Source: Micromonosporaceae bacterium
GTDB lineage: Bacteria > Actinomycetota > Actinomycetes > Mycobacteriales > Micromonosporaceae
NCBI GenBank assembly: GCA_009377645.1
Contig: WHTQ01000021.1
Coordinates: forward strand, 1 to 55,929
Length of the DNA stretch: 55,929 nucleotides
Direction of reading: 5' to 3'
A model generated the notes under the pieces. The model did not search any database, was not told the DNA's origin, and saw only the letters and a list, made by a program, of their open reading frames with translations. Shown here in pieces: positions 1-9,011 of the stretch. Positions within the stretch are counted from its first letter, which is position 1, and each line of letters begins with the position of its first letter. Position numbers and translations under genes: made by a program.

Positions 1-3000
1 CACCTGCACCAACGGCGTCACCGGATCATTGCTAGCAACACACAGCAGCGCCGCGAACTCGCCTGGCTCCAACCCAGACGAGTCGAACGACACCGTCACC
101 TCACTCGACTCCCCCGCACCCGCGCTACCACTGTCCGGCGACACCGCCAGCCACGGCACGTCACCGGGCGCGGCGCAGGCCGGCGTCGCGACATCGGCGA
201 TCCCGGTCACGTTCATCACGATGTGCATTTCCGGGAGCCCGATCTCGGCCAGGTTGACCGGCTCCGGGATGCTGCACGACGCCGACCGGAAGAACGACGG
301 TGCGGTCTGGCCGCCGGTGTTCGACCCGACGAAGAAGCCGCCCTGGCCCCGCAGATCCGGCGTCTCGACCTCCACCACGAGGGTGGAGCCGGGCGGGGCG
401 ATGCCGAACACCGGCATCTCGACGACCGTCAGCGCCTGCGACGGGAAGATCTGCTCCGCCGACCCGAGCGTCTCGAAGTTCTCGTAGACGAACTCCCCGC
501 CCGGGTCGATCATCCGGAACAGGTTCACGGTCACCGGATGTGGTGGACCGTTGATGACCTCGATCCCGAACGCCACCTCCGTCACCTCGAAGGCGCCGGC
601 GATCTCGAAGTCCTGCAGCACGAAGGGGCGTAGGTAGCCGTTCTCGGTGGTCGTGTTGTTGTCCGGCGTACACGCCACCGAGTTCTGAGGCTCGACCTCC
701 TGCGAGACGGAGTGGGTGATGGTCACCTCCCCTTCCTGTGCCGGCAAGTCTTCCGGTATGGCACTCGTTCCGGGCACCTCACCGGAGTGGGTCCCGAGAC
801 CGACCAGTGTGGTCTCTGCCGGGGTGTCGCCGGGCTGGACCGGGGTCGAGCCGGTGGGCAGGCGTTCCGGCTCGTCCGCGAAGATGCTCCAGTCCAGCAT
901 GGCATCACCCAGGTTGCCGATGCTGAGCGTCTGCTCGGTGCTGCCGCCCTCGACCAGCTCGGCCGACAGCGACTCCGGCGTCACCTCGATCACCGGGGTG
1001 GCGACCTGCTCCACCTGCAGCGTGAGCGGCACCACGACCAGCGGGTTGGCCGGGTCGTTGCTTGCCAGGCACAGGTTCGCGGTCAGCTCGTCCCCGTCGG
1101 ACAGCCCGGTCGAGTCGAAGGTCACCTCGACCACCTGCTCGCCGAACGGTGCCACCGTCCCGGAGGTCCGGTCCAGATCCACCCACGGGGTCCCGGACGG
1201 CACCTGGCAGTCCGGCTCGGCCGTCTCGGCGTCGCCGTGCACGTTCATCACGATGTGCATGCCCGGGAAGCCGACGTTGGCCACGTCGACCGGCTGGGGG
1301 AACTGGCAGGACACGGACCGGAGATACGAGGGTGCGGTCTGCCCGTTCGGGTTCGACCCGATGAAGAACGCCCCCGTTCCGTCCACATTCGGCGCGTCGA
1401 TCTCGACCACAAGCGTCGAGCCGGCTGGCGCCGTTCCGGTCACCGGGACGGTCACCATGGTCAACTCCTGTGGCGGCACGCTCTGGGTGGCCGAGCCGAT
1501 CGGGGGGGTGAAGTTGGGATAGATGAACGGCCCGTCCGGGTCGATCATCGTGTACAGGTTCACCGTCAGGTCCTGGGCGGCCGGCCGAAGTAGCTGGACG
1601 CCGAACGACACCTCGGTCACCTCAAAGGCGCTGGTAACCCCGAAATCCGCCAGCGTGAAGTGGCGCAGGTAGCCGTTGTCGGTGGTGGTCGCCCCGTCAT
1701 CCGTCGAGCAGGCGGCCGAGTTACCGGCGACGATAGCCTGCGACTGGGAGTGCGTGAGCGTGATCTCACCCTGGGTCGGTTGGGCCTCCGGGGTAGCCGT
1801 CTGTGGTGCCGGCGGGCCGAATACCCCCCGCAGCAGGGTCTGCTGCGGGCTCAACGACGCGTCGCCGGTCGGCTCGCCCGGCGCCGGGCCGGCAGCCACC
1901 GGCGTCGAACCGCCCTGCGGCAGCCCGGTCGGCGTGTTCTCGAACACGCTCCAGTCCAGGTTCGCGTCGCCCGTGTTGCCGATGGTCAGCTCGTGGGTGA
2001 CCGTCTGGTCCGGACCCTGCACCGCGGTGATCTCGGTCGGGTCGACCGTGATCTCCGGCGCCTGCTGCACGGCCTCCGCGATCACCCCGACCGGGTAGTG
2101 CACCGACGCGATCGGCGCGCCACCGGCGTGGCTGCCGGTGGTGACCAGCCGCACGTCGGCGAACGCCCACTCGCCTTCCGGCAGCGCCGACGCGTCCACC
2201 GACACCTGGATGTCCTGGGATGCTCCGGGAGCGACGGTGAACTCGGACGGGGTGACCGTGACGGTCATGCCGTCCGGAGCGTCCACCTCCGCCGTGTAGC
2301 TGGCCGGCGCGTCGGCCACGCTGGTGACGGTCCGGTCCCAGGAGCAGACCGCGCAGCCGTGGTTGACGAAGGCCGGCAGGTTGAGCGTCTTCGGGTCCCC
2401 GCCGATGGTCGGGTTGGCGGCCACGAAGTTCGCGGTGGTCTCGTCCATGGTCAGGCCGACCCGAGCGGCCTCGGTCAGGTCCAGCCGGCCGGAGCCGTGG
2501 TTGAACTGGGTCGCCGGCGCGTCACCGCTGGGGACCAGCACGCCCTCCGGGTCGGCCGTTGCGGCCAGTGCCGAGCGCACCTGCGCCGGCGTCCAGTCCG
2601 GATGCAGGGCGGCCAGCAGCGCGCCCGACCCGGCCCCGTGCGGCGAGGCCATCGAGGTGCCCTGCAGCAAGGTGTACCGGGCCGCCTCACCACCGGTCTC
2701 GCGGGCAGCGGCCAGGATGTTCACCCCAGGGGCGGCGAAGGTGGGGGCCAGCATCTCGAACTGGCTGGGGCCGGTCGAGCTGAACCCGGCCATGACATCT
2801 TCCCAGTCGGGGTTCTGTGCGACCTCGGCGGTGGCGCCGATCCGCAGCTGGGTCGGGGTCGGGTTGTTGGCGAGAATCAGGTCGCTCAGCGCCTCGCCGC
2901 TGGCCCGATCCAGCATCACGGTCGGGACGGTGGTGGCCTGCAGCGCAGCGGGAGCAACCGGCGGTCCCGCCACGTTGTTGGCCAACACGACAGCGACCGC

Positions 3001-4428
3001 CCCGGCCGCGGTGGCGTTGTTGACCTTGACCGAGAAGTCACACGTACCCCGCTCGATCAGCGCGATCGTGCCGTCGAACTCGCCGGCGTCGAACGGAACG
3101 CAACCATCCGGGTTGCTCTCGTCGAACCGGATCTCGGCCTCGATGTCCGCCGGCACCTGCGGTCCGTCGCCCGGAACGCCGGGCACGCCCACCAACTCCG
3201 GGGGCTGCGTCGGACCGGTCACGGAGACCTGGTGCGCGAACACCCGTTGATGGGTGCTGGCGGCCACCGACGCGTTCCAGGGCCCGGTCTTCGCCACCGT
3301 GTTCGGACCGTCGTTGCCGGCCGAGGCGGCCACGAAGATGCCGGCCTCGAACGCGTCCAGGAACGCCAGGTCGACCGCGTCCACCCACGGGTTGTCCGTT
3401 CCGGAGATGGAGTAGTTCAGAACGTCCACGCCGTCCAGGATGGCCTGGTTCACCGCGGCGATCGCGCTGCTGGTCGGGCATTGCGGGTCACAGATCAGGT
3501 ACGAGATGACGTTGGCGCGCGGCGCGACGCCCTGGACCGTCCGGGTGAGCTCGGTCTGGCCGACCGTGAAGGTGGCGTCATGCACGTTGCCGGCGGTCGT
3601 GCTGGCGGTGTGGCTGCCGTGGTCGTTCTGGTCGAGCACGTTCGGGAAGTTCGGCCCGGTCGGGTTGAGGTTGTACGCCCCGATCAGCTTGTCGTTGCAG
3701 ACCGGCTGGTGGTTCGGGTCGGCCGGGTCGCAGGCTCCGACGAAGTTACCGGAGCCGAACGGGTTCTCGTGCACGAACCCGTCCCCAGGCGAGACCTCGG
3801 CGAACGACGGGTGGGACGCGTTCACGCCGGTGTCGATCACACCGACCACCACGTCCTCGCCGCGGGTGGCCAGGTCCGGACCGGTCTGGCCGTCCCAGAA
3901 GCTGGGGGACCCGATCAGCGAGTGGCTGGTGTCGGTCGCCAGCTCCCGCTCGGTGTCCGGAGTCACCGAGGCGACCCCCGGCAGCTCGGCCAGTCGCGCG
4001 GCCTCCGCCGCGCCGACCGTGACCGCCATCCCGTTCAGGACGTTCTGGTACCGGAACGGCACGTCGACCGGCCGGTCCAGAGTGTCCTCCATGGACCCGA
4101 CGAACCGGTCCTGCGCACCGTCCAGGTGGTCCAGATAGGCCACGCTGGCGGGTGCCTCGGCGTCCAGCTCCGGGGCGCCGGTCACGGCCGGGCTGGTCGC
4201 CGGCAGTCCGTCGGTCTGCCCGGCGTAGCTGGCCAGCGCCGGCTCCTCGAACTGGACGATCCAGTTCCCGGTGTCCGACTCGGCTTCGAAGCCGGGTGGA
4301 GCAGCCGATTGTTCCCCGCCTGCGATGGATGGTTGCGCCGCCGCCGGCTGCGGCATGGCCAAGACCAAGACCGCCGCCCCGGCTAGGGCTGCGAACCTAG
4401 ACAAAACACCTCTGTAGCGAAGAGTCAC
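1..4428 (-). CDS. Secreted subtilisin-like serine protease (S8) with PA domain and duplicated C-terminal modules; 3' end beyond window
   Basis: The minus-strand frame is open from a GTG at 4428 to base 1, about 1476 codons, with no stop in the window. A signal peptide (about residues 1-32, ending AAA|Q) is followed by an I9-like propeptide (about 50-150) and the peptidase domain. The triad is visible: Asp199 in GVIDTGVN, His270 in DHGSHTA, Ser592 in GTSMASPH. A PA domain is inserted at about 400-545 and an Fn3-like domain follows the protease. From about residue 785 a ~350-residue module occurs twice; each copy contains an Ig/BACON-like strand set (IGNTGDANLDWS, then IGNLGDAMLDWS), a second beta domain (NGYLR...F) and an ASH/BACON-like segment. 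Such proteins are exported and degrade extracellular protein; the substrate is unknown. The GTG is preceded by GAGGGAG. Confidence 0.93.
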   Translation of the reverse strand, partial: MTLRYRGVLSRFAALAGAAVLVLAMPQPAAAQPSIAGGEQSAAPPGFEAESDTGNWIVQFEEPALASYAGQTDGLPATSPAVTGAPELDAEAPASVAYLDHLDGAQDRFVGSMEDTLDRPVDVPFRYQNVLNGMAVTVGAAEAARLAELPGVASVTPDTERELATDTSHSLIGSPSFWDGQTGPDLATRGEDVVVGVIDTGVNASHPSFAEVSPGDGFVHENPFGSGNFVGACDPADPNHQPVCNDKLIGAYNLNPTGPNFPNVLDQNDHGSHTASTTAGNVHDATFTVGQTELTRTVQGVAPRANVISYLICDPQCPTSSAIAAVNQAILDGVDVLNYSISGTDNPWVDAVDLAFLDAFEAGIFVAASAGNDGPNTVAKTGPWNASVAASTHQRVFAHQVSVTGPTQPPELVGVPGVPGDGPQVPADIEAEIRFDESNPDGCVPFDAGEFDGTIALIERGTCDFSVKVNNATAAGAVAVVLANNVAGPPVAPAALQATTVPTVMLDRASGEALSDLILANNPTPTQLRIGATAEVAQNPDWEDVMAGFSSTGPSQFEMLAPTFAAPGVNILAAARETGGEAARYTLLQGTSMASPHGAGSGALLAALHPDWTPAQVRSALAATADPEGVLVPSGDAPATQFNHGSGRLDLTEAARVGLTMDETTANFVAANPTIGGDPKTLNLPAFVNHGCAVCSWDRTVTSVADAPASYTAEVDAPDGMTVTVTPSEFTVAPGASQDIQVSVDASALPEGEWAFADVRLVTTGSHAGGAPIASVHYPVGVIAEAVQQAPEITVDPTEITAVQGPDQTVTHELTIGNTGDANLDWSVFENTPTGLPQGGSTPVAAGPAPGEPTGDASLSPQQTLLRGVFGPPAPQTATPEAQPTQGEITLTHSQSQAIVAGNSAACSTDDGATTTDNGYLRHFTLADFGVTSAFEVTEVSFGVQLLRPAAQDLTVNLYTMIDPDGPFIYPNFTPPIGSATQSVPPQELTMVTVPVTGTAPAGSTLVVEIDAPNVDGTGAFFIGSNPNGQTAPSYLRSVSCQFPQPVDVANVGFPGMHIVMNVHGDAETAEPDCQVPSGTPWVDLDRTSGTVAPFGEQVVEVTFDSTGLSDGDELTANLCLASNDPANPLVVVPLTLQVEQVATPVIEVTPESLSAELVEGGSTEQTLSIGNLGDAMLDWSIFADEPERLPTGSTPVQPGDTPAETTLVGLGTHSGEVPGTSAIPEDLPAQEGEVTITHSVSQEVEPQNSVACTPDNNTTTENGYLRPFVLQDFEIAGAFEVTEVAFGIEVINGPPHPVTVNLFRMIDPGGEFVYENFETLGSAEQIFPSQALTVVEMPVFGIAPPGSTLVVEVETPDLRGQGGFFVGSNTGGQTAPSFFRSASCSIPEPVNLAEIGLPEMHIVMNVTGIADVATPACAAPGDVPWLAVSPDSGSAGAGESSEVTVSFDSSGLEPGEFAALLCVASNDPVTPLVQV

Positions 4429-4432
4429 CTCG

Positions 4433-4520
4433 GGTACTCCCTCGTACCTGTAGGCGCCCCCGCTCACCTAAACGGCCCAGTTGTGCCACCGAATCTAGCC
4501 GCGCCGGGCCGCGCGTACAA
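4433..4520 (-). promoter_or_regulatory. Putative promoter and 5' UTR hairpin of the S8 protease gene
   Basis: On the minus strand, TTGTAC (4515-4520) and TAGATT (4492-4497) are separated by 17 bases, a plausible -35/-10 pair. The predicted leader is about 60 bases. Just before the GTG start, GGTAC and GTACC (4444-4448 and 4433-4437) form a 5-bp hairpin whose loop is GAGGGA, the Shine-Dalgarno sequence, so translation might be modulated by this structure. No transcript data support it. Confidence 0.4.
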
Positions 4521-4574
4521 GATGGCAAATGCGGCTAAACCGGGCGGGTCGCCACGGCCGGCTCCCACAACCGG

Positions 4575-6092
4575 TCAGGCGGCGCCCAGCCGGGACAGCA
4601 CCAGCTCCCGGACCGCCCGGGCGTCGGCCTGGCCACCGGTGGCCTTCATGACCGCTCCGACCAGCACTCCGGCCGCGGCCACCTTCCCGTCGCGCACCTT
4701 CGCCGCCACCTCCGGATGGGCGGCGATGGCCTGCTCCACGGCTGCGATCAGTGTCCCAGAATCTGAGACGACAGCCAGGTCGCGCGCCGCCACCACCTCG
4801 GCCGGCGAGCCCTCCCCCGCCAGCACTCCATCCAGGACGGTCCGGGCCAGCTTGTCGCTGAGCGTGCCCTGGTCCACCATCTGCTGCAGCGCCGCCACGT
4901 CGGCCGGCCCGGCGCCGACCTCGGCCAGGTCCACCCCGGCCTCGTTCGCCCGGCGGGACAGCTCGCCCAGCCACCACTTGCGGGCCGCCTCGGGAGTGGT
5001 TCCGGCCGCGACCGTCGCCTCGACCAGCCCGACCGCACCCGCGTTCAGGACCGCCTGCATATCCACGTCGGACAGACCCCACGCGGCCTGCAGCCGGCGG
5101 CGGTGCTCGCGCGGCGGCTCCGGCAGCCCGGCCCGCAGCTGCGCCACCCAGGCCGGGTCCGGCGCGAGCGGCACCAGGTCCGGCTCCGGGAAGTAGCGGT
5201 AGTCGGTGGCGGTCTCCTTCGAGCGCCCCGGCGTGCTGTCCCCGGCCTCCTCATGGAAGTGCCTGGTCTCCAGCACCACCCGCTCCCCGCGGTCCAGCAC
5301 CGCCGCCTGCCGGATCAGCTCCGAGCGGACCGCCCGCTCGACACTGCGCAGGGAGTTGACGTTCTTGGTCTCGGTGCGGGTCCCCCACTCGCCCGCCCCG
5401 ACCGGCGCCAGGGAGGTGTTCACGTCGCAGCGCAGCGAACCCTGCTCCATCCGCACGTCCGAGACGCCCAACGACCGGACCAGGTCGCGCAGCGCGGCCA
5501 CGTACGCCCGGGCGGTCGCCGGTGCCCGGGCGCCGGTGCCGGCGACCGGCCTGGTGACGACCTCCACCAGCGGGATCCCGGCCCGGTTGTAGTCGACAAG
5601 CGACTCGGTGGCACCGTGGATCCGCCCGGTCGCGCCGCCCAGGTGCAGGGTCTTGCCGGTGTCCTCCTCCAGGTGGACCCGCTCGATCCCGACGCGCACG
5701 GTGTCGCCAGTCTCCCCGGCTACATCGACGTCCAGCCAGCCGCCGGTGCACAGTGGCTCGTCGTACTGGCTGATCTGGTAGTTCTTCGGCATGTCCGGGT
5801 AGAAGTAGTTCTTCCGGGCGAACCGGCACCAGGACGCGACCTGGCAGTTGAGCGCCAGCCCGATCCGGATCGTCGCCTCGATCGCCGCCCGGTTGGCGAC
5901 CGGCAGGCTGCCGGGCAGGCCGAGGCAGACCGGGCAGACCTGGGTGTTCGGCTCGGCCCCGAACCCGGTCGGGCAGCCACAGAACATCTTGGTCCGGGTG
6001 CCCAGCTCGACGTGCACCTCCAGCCCGATCATCGGCTCGTACCGCCGTACCACGTCCTCGAGGTCGGGCTCCACTGTCGCGCGTACCACCAC
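4575..6092 (-). CDS. gatB: Asp-tRNA(Asn)/Glu-tRNA(Gln) amidotransferase subunit B
   Basis: The 505-residue product is the tRNA-binding/kinase subunit of GatCAB, which converts misacylated Glu-tRNA(Gln) or Asp-tRNA(Asn) to the amide form. The N-terminal GatB core shows [18 protein letters not shown] and [14 protein letters not shown]. The helical and YqeY-like tail follows (about 340-505). The length is normal for the family. The GTG at 6092 is the longest start; GTG 6089 is equally possible. In this window gatB is separated from gatC-gatA by an opposite-strand aquaporin-like gene, as it is separated from gatA by pfkA in M. tuberculosis. It therefore probably has its own promoter in the 6093-6230 region. 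Confidence 0.97.
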   Translation of the reverse strand: MVVRATVEPDLEDVVRRYEPMIGLEVHVELGTRTKMFCGCPTGFGAEPNTQVCPVCLGLPGSLPVANRAAIEATIRIGLALNCQVASWCRFARKNYFYPDMPKNYQISQYDEPLCTGGWLDVDVAGETGDTVRVGIERVHLEEDTGKTLHLGGATGRIHGATESLVDYNRAGIPLVEVVTRPVAGTGARAPATARAYVAALRDLVRSLGVSDVRMEQGSLRCDVNTSLAPVGAGEWGTRTETKNVNSLRSVERAVRSELIRQAAVLDRGERVVLETRHFHEEAGDSTPGRSKETATDYRYFPEPDLVPLAPDPAWVAQLRAGLPEPPREHRRRLQAAWGLSDVDMQAVLNAGAVGLVEATVAAGTTPEAARKWWLGELSRRANEAGVDLAEVGAGPADVAALQQMVDQGTLSDKLARTVLDGVLAGEGSPAEVVAARDLAVVSDSGTLIAAVEQAIAAHPEVAAKVRDGKVAAAGVLVGAVMKATGGQADARAVRELVLSRLGAA

Positions 6093-6238
6093 CCGCGCAG
6101 CCTAGCGCCCAGCCGTGCGCCGCAGGGTGACCGGGTCACCACCGGCGCCACCACGGGTTGGCCGGACGGGCCAGCCCGATCCGGCCACTTAGAGGCATCA
6201 GTGGCGGCCGATCGGAGGACCCCTGTGGTTCACATCAC

Positions 6239-6267
6239 AATGACATGATCGCAACACCATTGTCATT
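6239..6267. promoter_or_regulatory. Inverted repeat upstream of the aquaporin-like gene, candidate operator
   Basis: AATGACA (6239-6245) and TGTCATT (6261-6267) are perfect inverted arms separated by 15 bases, a centre spacing of about two helical turns. They lie 22 bases before the ATG of the channel gene, in a comparatively AT-rich patch. This geometry suits a dimeric repressor. Fur/Zur-like or MerR-like binding is possible but is not shown by the sequence. Confidence 0.4.
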
Positions 6268-6289
6268 CTCGCCCTCAAGGAGGAGCGGC

Positions 6290-7006
6290 ATGAACAACAC
6301 GGTGGTCTCTCGGCTGGGCGCAGAAGCCCTCGGGACCCTGTTCTTTGTCTTTCTCGGCGCGATGGCGACCGTCGCGGCCACGCAGATGGCCGAGGGCCAG
6401 GTCGTCGGCGTCGATGCTCTCACGACCGCGCTCGGGTGGGCGCTCGCGCTCGCCGTCGCGGTCTGGATCTTCAGCGCCGGCGGCGGGCACCTCAACCCGT
6501 TCGTCACCATCGGCCTGGCGCTACGGGGCCGGTTCGGCTGGGCGGCGGTACCCGGCCAGGTGGTCGCGCAGCTGGTCGGCGGCCTGCTGGGCGCCCTGCT
6601 GGCCTGGTGGCTCTACAGCAGCTCGCTGGGGGACGCGGCGGCGGCCGAGGCGGTCACCCACACCACGGCCGAAGGCAACGAGCTGCTCGGGGCACTGGCC
6701 GCCGAGGCGCTGCTGACCCTGGTGCTGCTGGCCGTGGTGTTCCAGCTCGGCGGCCGGGGCGGTTGGCGGTACGGCCTGGGCTACGGCCTCACGTACGGGC
6801 TCGGGGTGCTCACGATCGGGGCGCTCACCGGCGGGTCGCTCAACTTCGCCCGGACCTTCGGCGCGGAGCTGTCGGCGTCGATCGCCGGCGGTGGCCTGGC
6901 GGACTGGGGCAACATCTGGGTCTACCTGGTCGGCCCGGGTGTCGGCGTGGTGCTCGCCTGGCTCGCCTACCCGCTGGTCAGCTCCGAACCCAGCTCTGAG
7001 GCGTAA
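6290..7006 (+). CDS. MIP/aquaporin-family channel with altered NPA motifs
   Basis: The 238-residue protein has six hydrophobic segments and the two half-membrane loops of major intrinsic proteins. The first loop reads GGHLNPFVTIG (NPF instead of NPA) and the second reads TGGSLNFARTFG (NFA instead of NPA, with the pore Arg retained). The ATG at 6290 is preceded by AAGGAGG at a 6-base distance, which decides this start over the upstream in-frame start at 6158. It would sit in the cytoplasmic membrane and pass water or small neutral solutes; both motif changes make the selectivity uncertain. It lies between gatA and gatB on the opposite strand, with its own candidate operator and terminator. Confidence 0.85.
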   Translation: MNNTVVSRLGAEALGTLFFVFLGAMATVAATQMAEGQVVGVDALTTALGWALALAVAVWIFSAGGGHLNPFVTIGLALRGRFGWAAVPGQVVAQLVGGLLGALLAWWLYSSSLGDAAAAEAVTHTTAEGNELLGALAAEALLTLVLLAVVFQLGGRGGWRYGLGYGLTYGLGVLTIGALTGGSLNFARTFGAELSASIAGGGLADWGNIWVYLVGPGVGVVLAWLAYPLVSSEPSSEA

Positions 7007-7023
7007 CCGATCCGGATCGCAGC

Positions 7024-7062
7024 GGCGCCCCGGTTCCGGCACCGCGCCGGCACCGGGGCGCC
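7024..7062. terminator. Strong hairpin between convergent channel gene and gatA
   Basis: GGCGCCCCGGT (7024-7034) pairs perfectly with ACCGGGGCGCC (7052-7062). After one mismatch, CCGGC/GCCGG extends the stem to about 16 bp with a 5-base loop. There is no T-tract, which is usual for actinobacterial terminators. Its position between two convergent stop codons suggests bidirectional termination. Confidence 0.75.
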
Positions 7063-7076
7063 GACGGCGGCGCGCC

Positions 7077-8570
7077 TCAGAGCTGCGGGGGCGCAGGAGC
7101 CGGGAGCACCGACTCCAGGGCGGCGGCGACCCGGTACATCCGGTCGTCGGCCATCGCCGGCGCCATCACCTGCAGCCCGACCGGCATTCCACCGGACAGG
7201 CCACACGGGACCGAGATCGCCGGGGTGCCGGCCAGGTTCGCCGGGATCGTGTAGAGGTCGGCCAGGTACATCTGGTACGGGTCGGCGGTTCGCTCCCCGA
7301 ACCGGAACGCCACGAACGGGGTGGTCGGTGAGATCAGCGCGTCCGCCTGCGCGAAAGCCGCGGTGAAGTCCCGCGCGATCAGCGTGCGTACCTTCTGCGC
7401 CTGCCCGTAGTAGGCGTCGTAGTAGCCGGAGGACAGCGCGTACGTGCCGAGCATGATCCGCCGCTTCACCTCCGGGCCGAAGCCGGCCTCCCGGGTCAGC
7501 GACATCACCTCTTCCAGCGCCCGGGTGCCGTCGTCGCCGGTCCGCAGCCCGTACCGCACCCCGTCGAACCGGGCCAGGTTGGACGAGCACTCGCTCGGCG
7601 CGATCAGGTAGTACGCTGGCAGCGCGTACCCGAAGTGCGGGCAGGACACCTCCACCACCTCGGCGCCGAGCTTGGTCAGCGCGTCCACCGCCTCCCGGAA
7701 CGCCGCCATCACCCCCGGCTCGGCTCCCTCGCCGGCCAGCTCCCGCACCAGGCCCAGCCGGACTCCGGCCAGGTCCCCGGTGGCGCCGCGGGCGGCGGCG
7801 GCCACCACGTCCGGCACCGGCTGCGGGATCGAGGTGGAGTCGCCCGGGTCGTGGCCGGCGATCACCGCGTGCAGCGCCGCCGCGTCGGCGACGGTACGCG
7901 CGCACGGGCCGGGCGTGTCCAGTGAGGACGAGAACGCCACCAGCCCGTACCGGGAAGTCCCCCCGTACGTGGGCTTGACGCCGACCGTGCCGGTGACCGC
8001 CCCAGGCTGCCGGATCGAACCGCCGGTGTCGCTGCCGATCGCCAGCGGCGCTTGGAACGCCGCCAGCGACGCCGACGAGCCGCCACCCGAGCCGCCCGGG
8101 ATCCGGGCCAGGTCCCACGGGTTCCGGGTCGGACCGTAGGCCGAGTACTCAGTGGACGAGCCCATCGCGAACTCGTCCATGTTGGTCTTCCCGAGCACCA
8201 CCAGACCGGCCGCTCGCAGCCGGGCCACGGTGGTCGCGTCGTACGGCGGGCGCCAGCCCTCCAGGATCTTCGAGCCGCAGGTGGTCGGCAGCCCGCGGGT
8301 GGCGAACACGTCCTTGACCGCGACCGGCACCCCGGCCAGCGGGCTCAGCGGCGCTCCGGCCGCCCGGGCCGCGTCGACGGCCGCGGCCGCCGCGGTCGCC
8401 CCCTCGGTGTCCACCTGCAGGAAGGCGTGCACCCGCTGGTCGGTGGCGGCGATCCGGTCCAGGTGCGCCCGGGCCACCTCGACCGCCGACACCTCCCCCG
8501 CGGCGACCAGCCCGGCGATCCCGGTGGCGGTCATCCGCGTCAGCTCGGTCGGCTCAGCCCGCTCGGCCAC
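7077..8570 (-). CDS. gatA: Asp-tRNA(Asn)/Glu-tRNA(Gln) amidotransferase subunit A
   Basis: This 497-residue amidase-signature enzyme releases ammonia from glutamine for GatB. It shows the catalytic Lys in PVAVKDVF and the Gly/Ser-rich stretch [13 protein letters not shown] with the cis-Ser and nucleophile Ser ([11 protein letters not shown]). The GTG start at 8570 has an ideal GAGGAGGA sequence 6 bases upstream, supplied by the last unit of a triplicated 16-bp repeat. It is co-transcribed with gatC, whose stop lies 28 bases upstream. Confidence 0.97.
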   Translation of the reverse strand: MAERAEPTELTRMTATGIAGLVAAGEVSAVEVARAHLDRIAATDQRVHAFLQVDTEGATAAAAAVDAARAAGAPLSPLAGVPVAVKDVFATRGLPTTCGSKILEGWRPPYDATTVARLRAAGLVVLGKTNMDEFAMGSSTEYSAYGPTRNPWDLARIPGGSGGGSSASLAAFQAPLAIGSDTGGSIRQPGAVTGTVGVKPTYGGTSRYGLVAFSSSLDTPGPCARTVADAAALHAVIAGHDPGDSTSIPQPVPDVVAAAARGATGDLAGVRLGLVRELAGEGAEPGVMAAFREAVDALTKLGAEVVEVSCPHFGYALPAYYLIAPSECSSNLARFDGVRYGLRTGDDGTRALEEVMSLTREAGFGPEVKRRIMLGTYALSSGYYDAYYGQAQKVRTLIARDFTAAFAQADALISPTTPFVAFRFGERTADPYQMYLADLYTIPANLAGTPAISVPCGLSGGMPVGLQVMAPAMADDRMYRVAAALESVLPAPAPPQL

Positions 8571-8576
8571 CGGTGC

Positions 8577-8620
8577 TCCTCCTCATCCCGGATCCTCCTC
8601 ATCCCGGATCCTCCTCATCC
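8577..8620. repeat. 16-bp tandem repeat (about 2.8 copies) spanning gatC stop and gatA ribosome-binding site
   Basis: TCCTCCTCATCCCGGA occurs at 8577-8592 and 8593-8608, and its first 12 bases recur at 8609-8620. Read on the minus strand, the unit is a purine-rich Shine-Dalgarno-like sequence. Copy one encodes the last residues of GatC, copy two contains the gatC TGA (8599-8601) and copy three is the gatA ribosome-binding site. Because 16 is not a multiple of 3, each copy is used in a different frame. Confidence 0.95.
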
Positions 8621-8934
8621 GACAGGATCCGCGGCACCCGGAACCGGCCCTCGACGGTGTCCGGCGCGCCGGCCAACGCCTCGTCCCGGGGCAGGCACTG
8701 GATCGGCTCGTCCTCGCGCAGCACGTTGGTCAGCGGCACCGCGTGGGAGGTGGGTGGGATGTCGCCGGCGGCGACCTCCCCGACCCGGGCCACCGCCTGC
8801 AGGATCACGTCCAGCTGGCCGGCGAAGGTGTCCAGCTCCGCCTCGGTCACGGCGAGCCGGGCCAGCCGGGCCAGGTGTGCGACCTCCGCCCGGGAGATCC
8901 CGGCCGCTGGTGGGCGGTCAGTCTGGTGGGACAC
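8599..8934 (-). CDS. gatC: Asp-tRNA(Asn)/Glu-tRNA(Gln) amidotransferase subunit C
   Basis: The 111-residue protein has the GatC pattern (ISRAEVAHLARLARLAVTE near the start, then LREDEP). It is the small linker that stabilises the GatA-GatB interface. The GTG at 8934 gives the normal family length; the same frame is open further upstream but that extension overlaps the cupin gene. The C-terminal residues SDEEDPG come from a tandem repeat that also forms the gatA ribosome-binding site. In M. tuberculosis gatC lies close to ligA; here about 15 kb of other genes intervene. Confidence 0.93.
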   Translation of the reverse strand: MSHQTDRPPAAGISRAEVAHLARLARLAVTEAELDTFAGQLDVILQAVARVGEVAAGDIPPTSHAVPLTNVLREDEPIQCLPRDEALAGAPDTVEGRFRVPRILSDEEDPG

Positions 8935-9011
8935 CCGCAGCAGTCTACGCCGGCCGGCCCGGCCACCTGGCGAAGGCCGGCCGGTGCCGGTGGACTGGTC
9001 CCGGGGGTGGT

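Noticed and set aside
1660-4386. 908-codon plus-strand open frame
   Set aside because: It is the antisense of the subtilisin gene, with Arg/Gly/Val-rich composition and no motifs. The minus frame has a signal peptide and full catalytic triad.
6158-6289. Upstream extension of the aquaporin-like frame (44 codons)
   Set aside because: The extension is Arg/Pro-rich and lacks a ribosome-binding site, whereas ATG 6290 has AAGGAGG at ideal spacing and starts the first membrane helix correctly.
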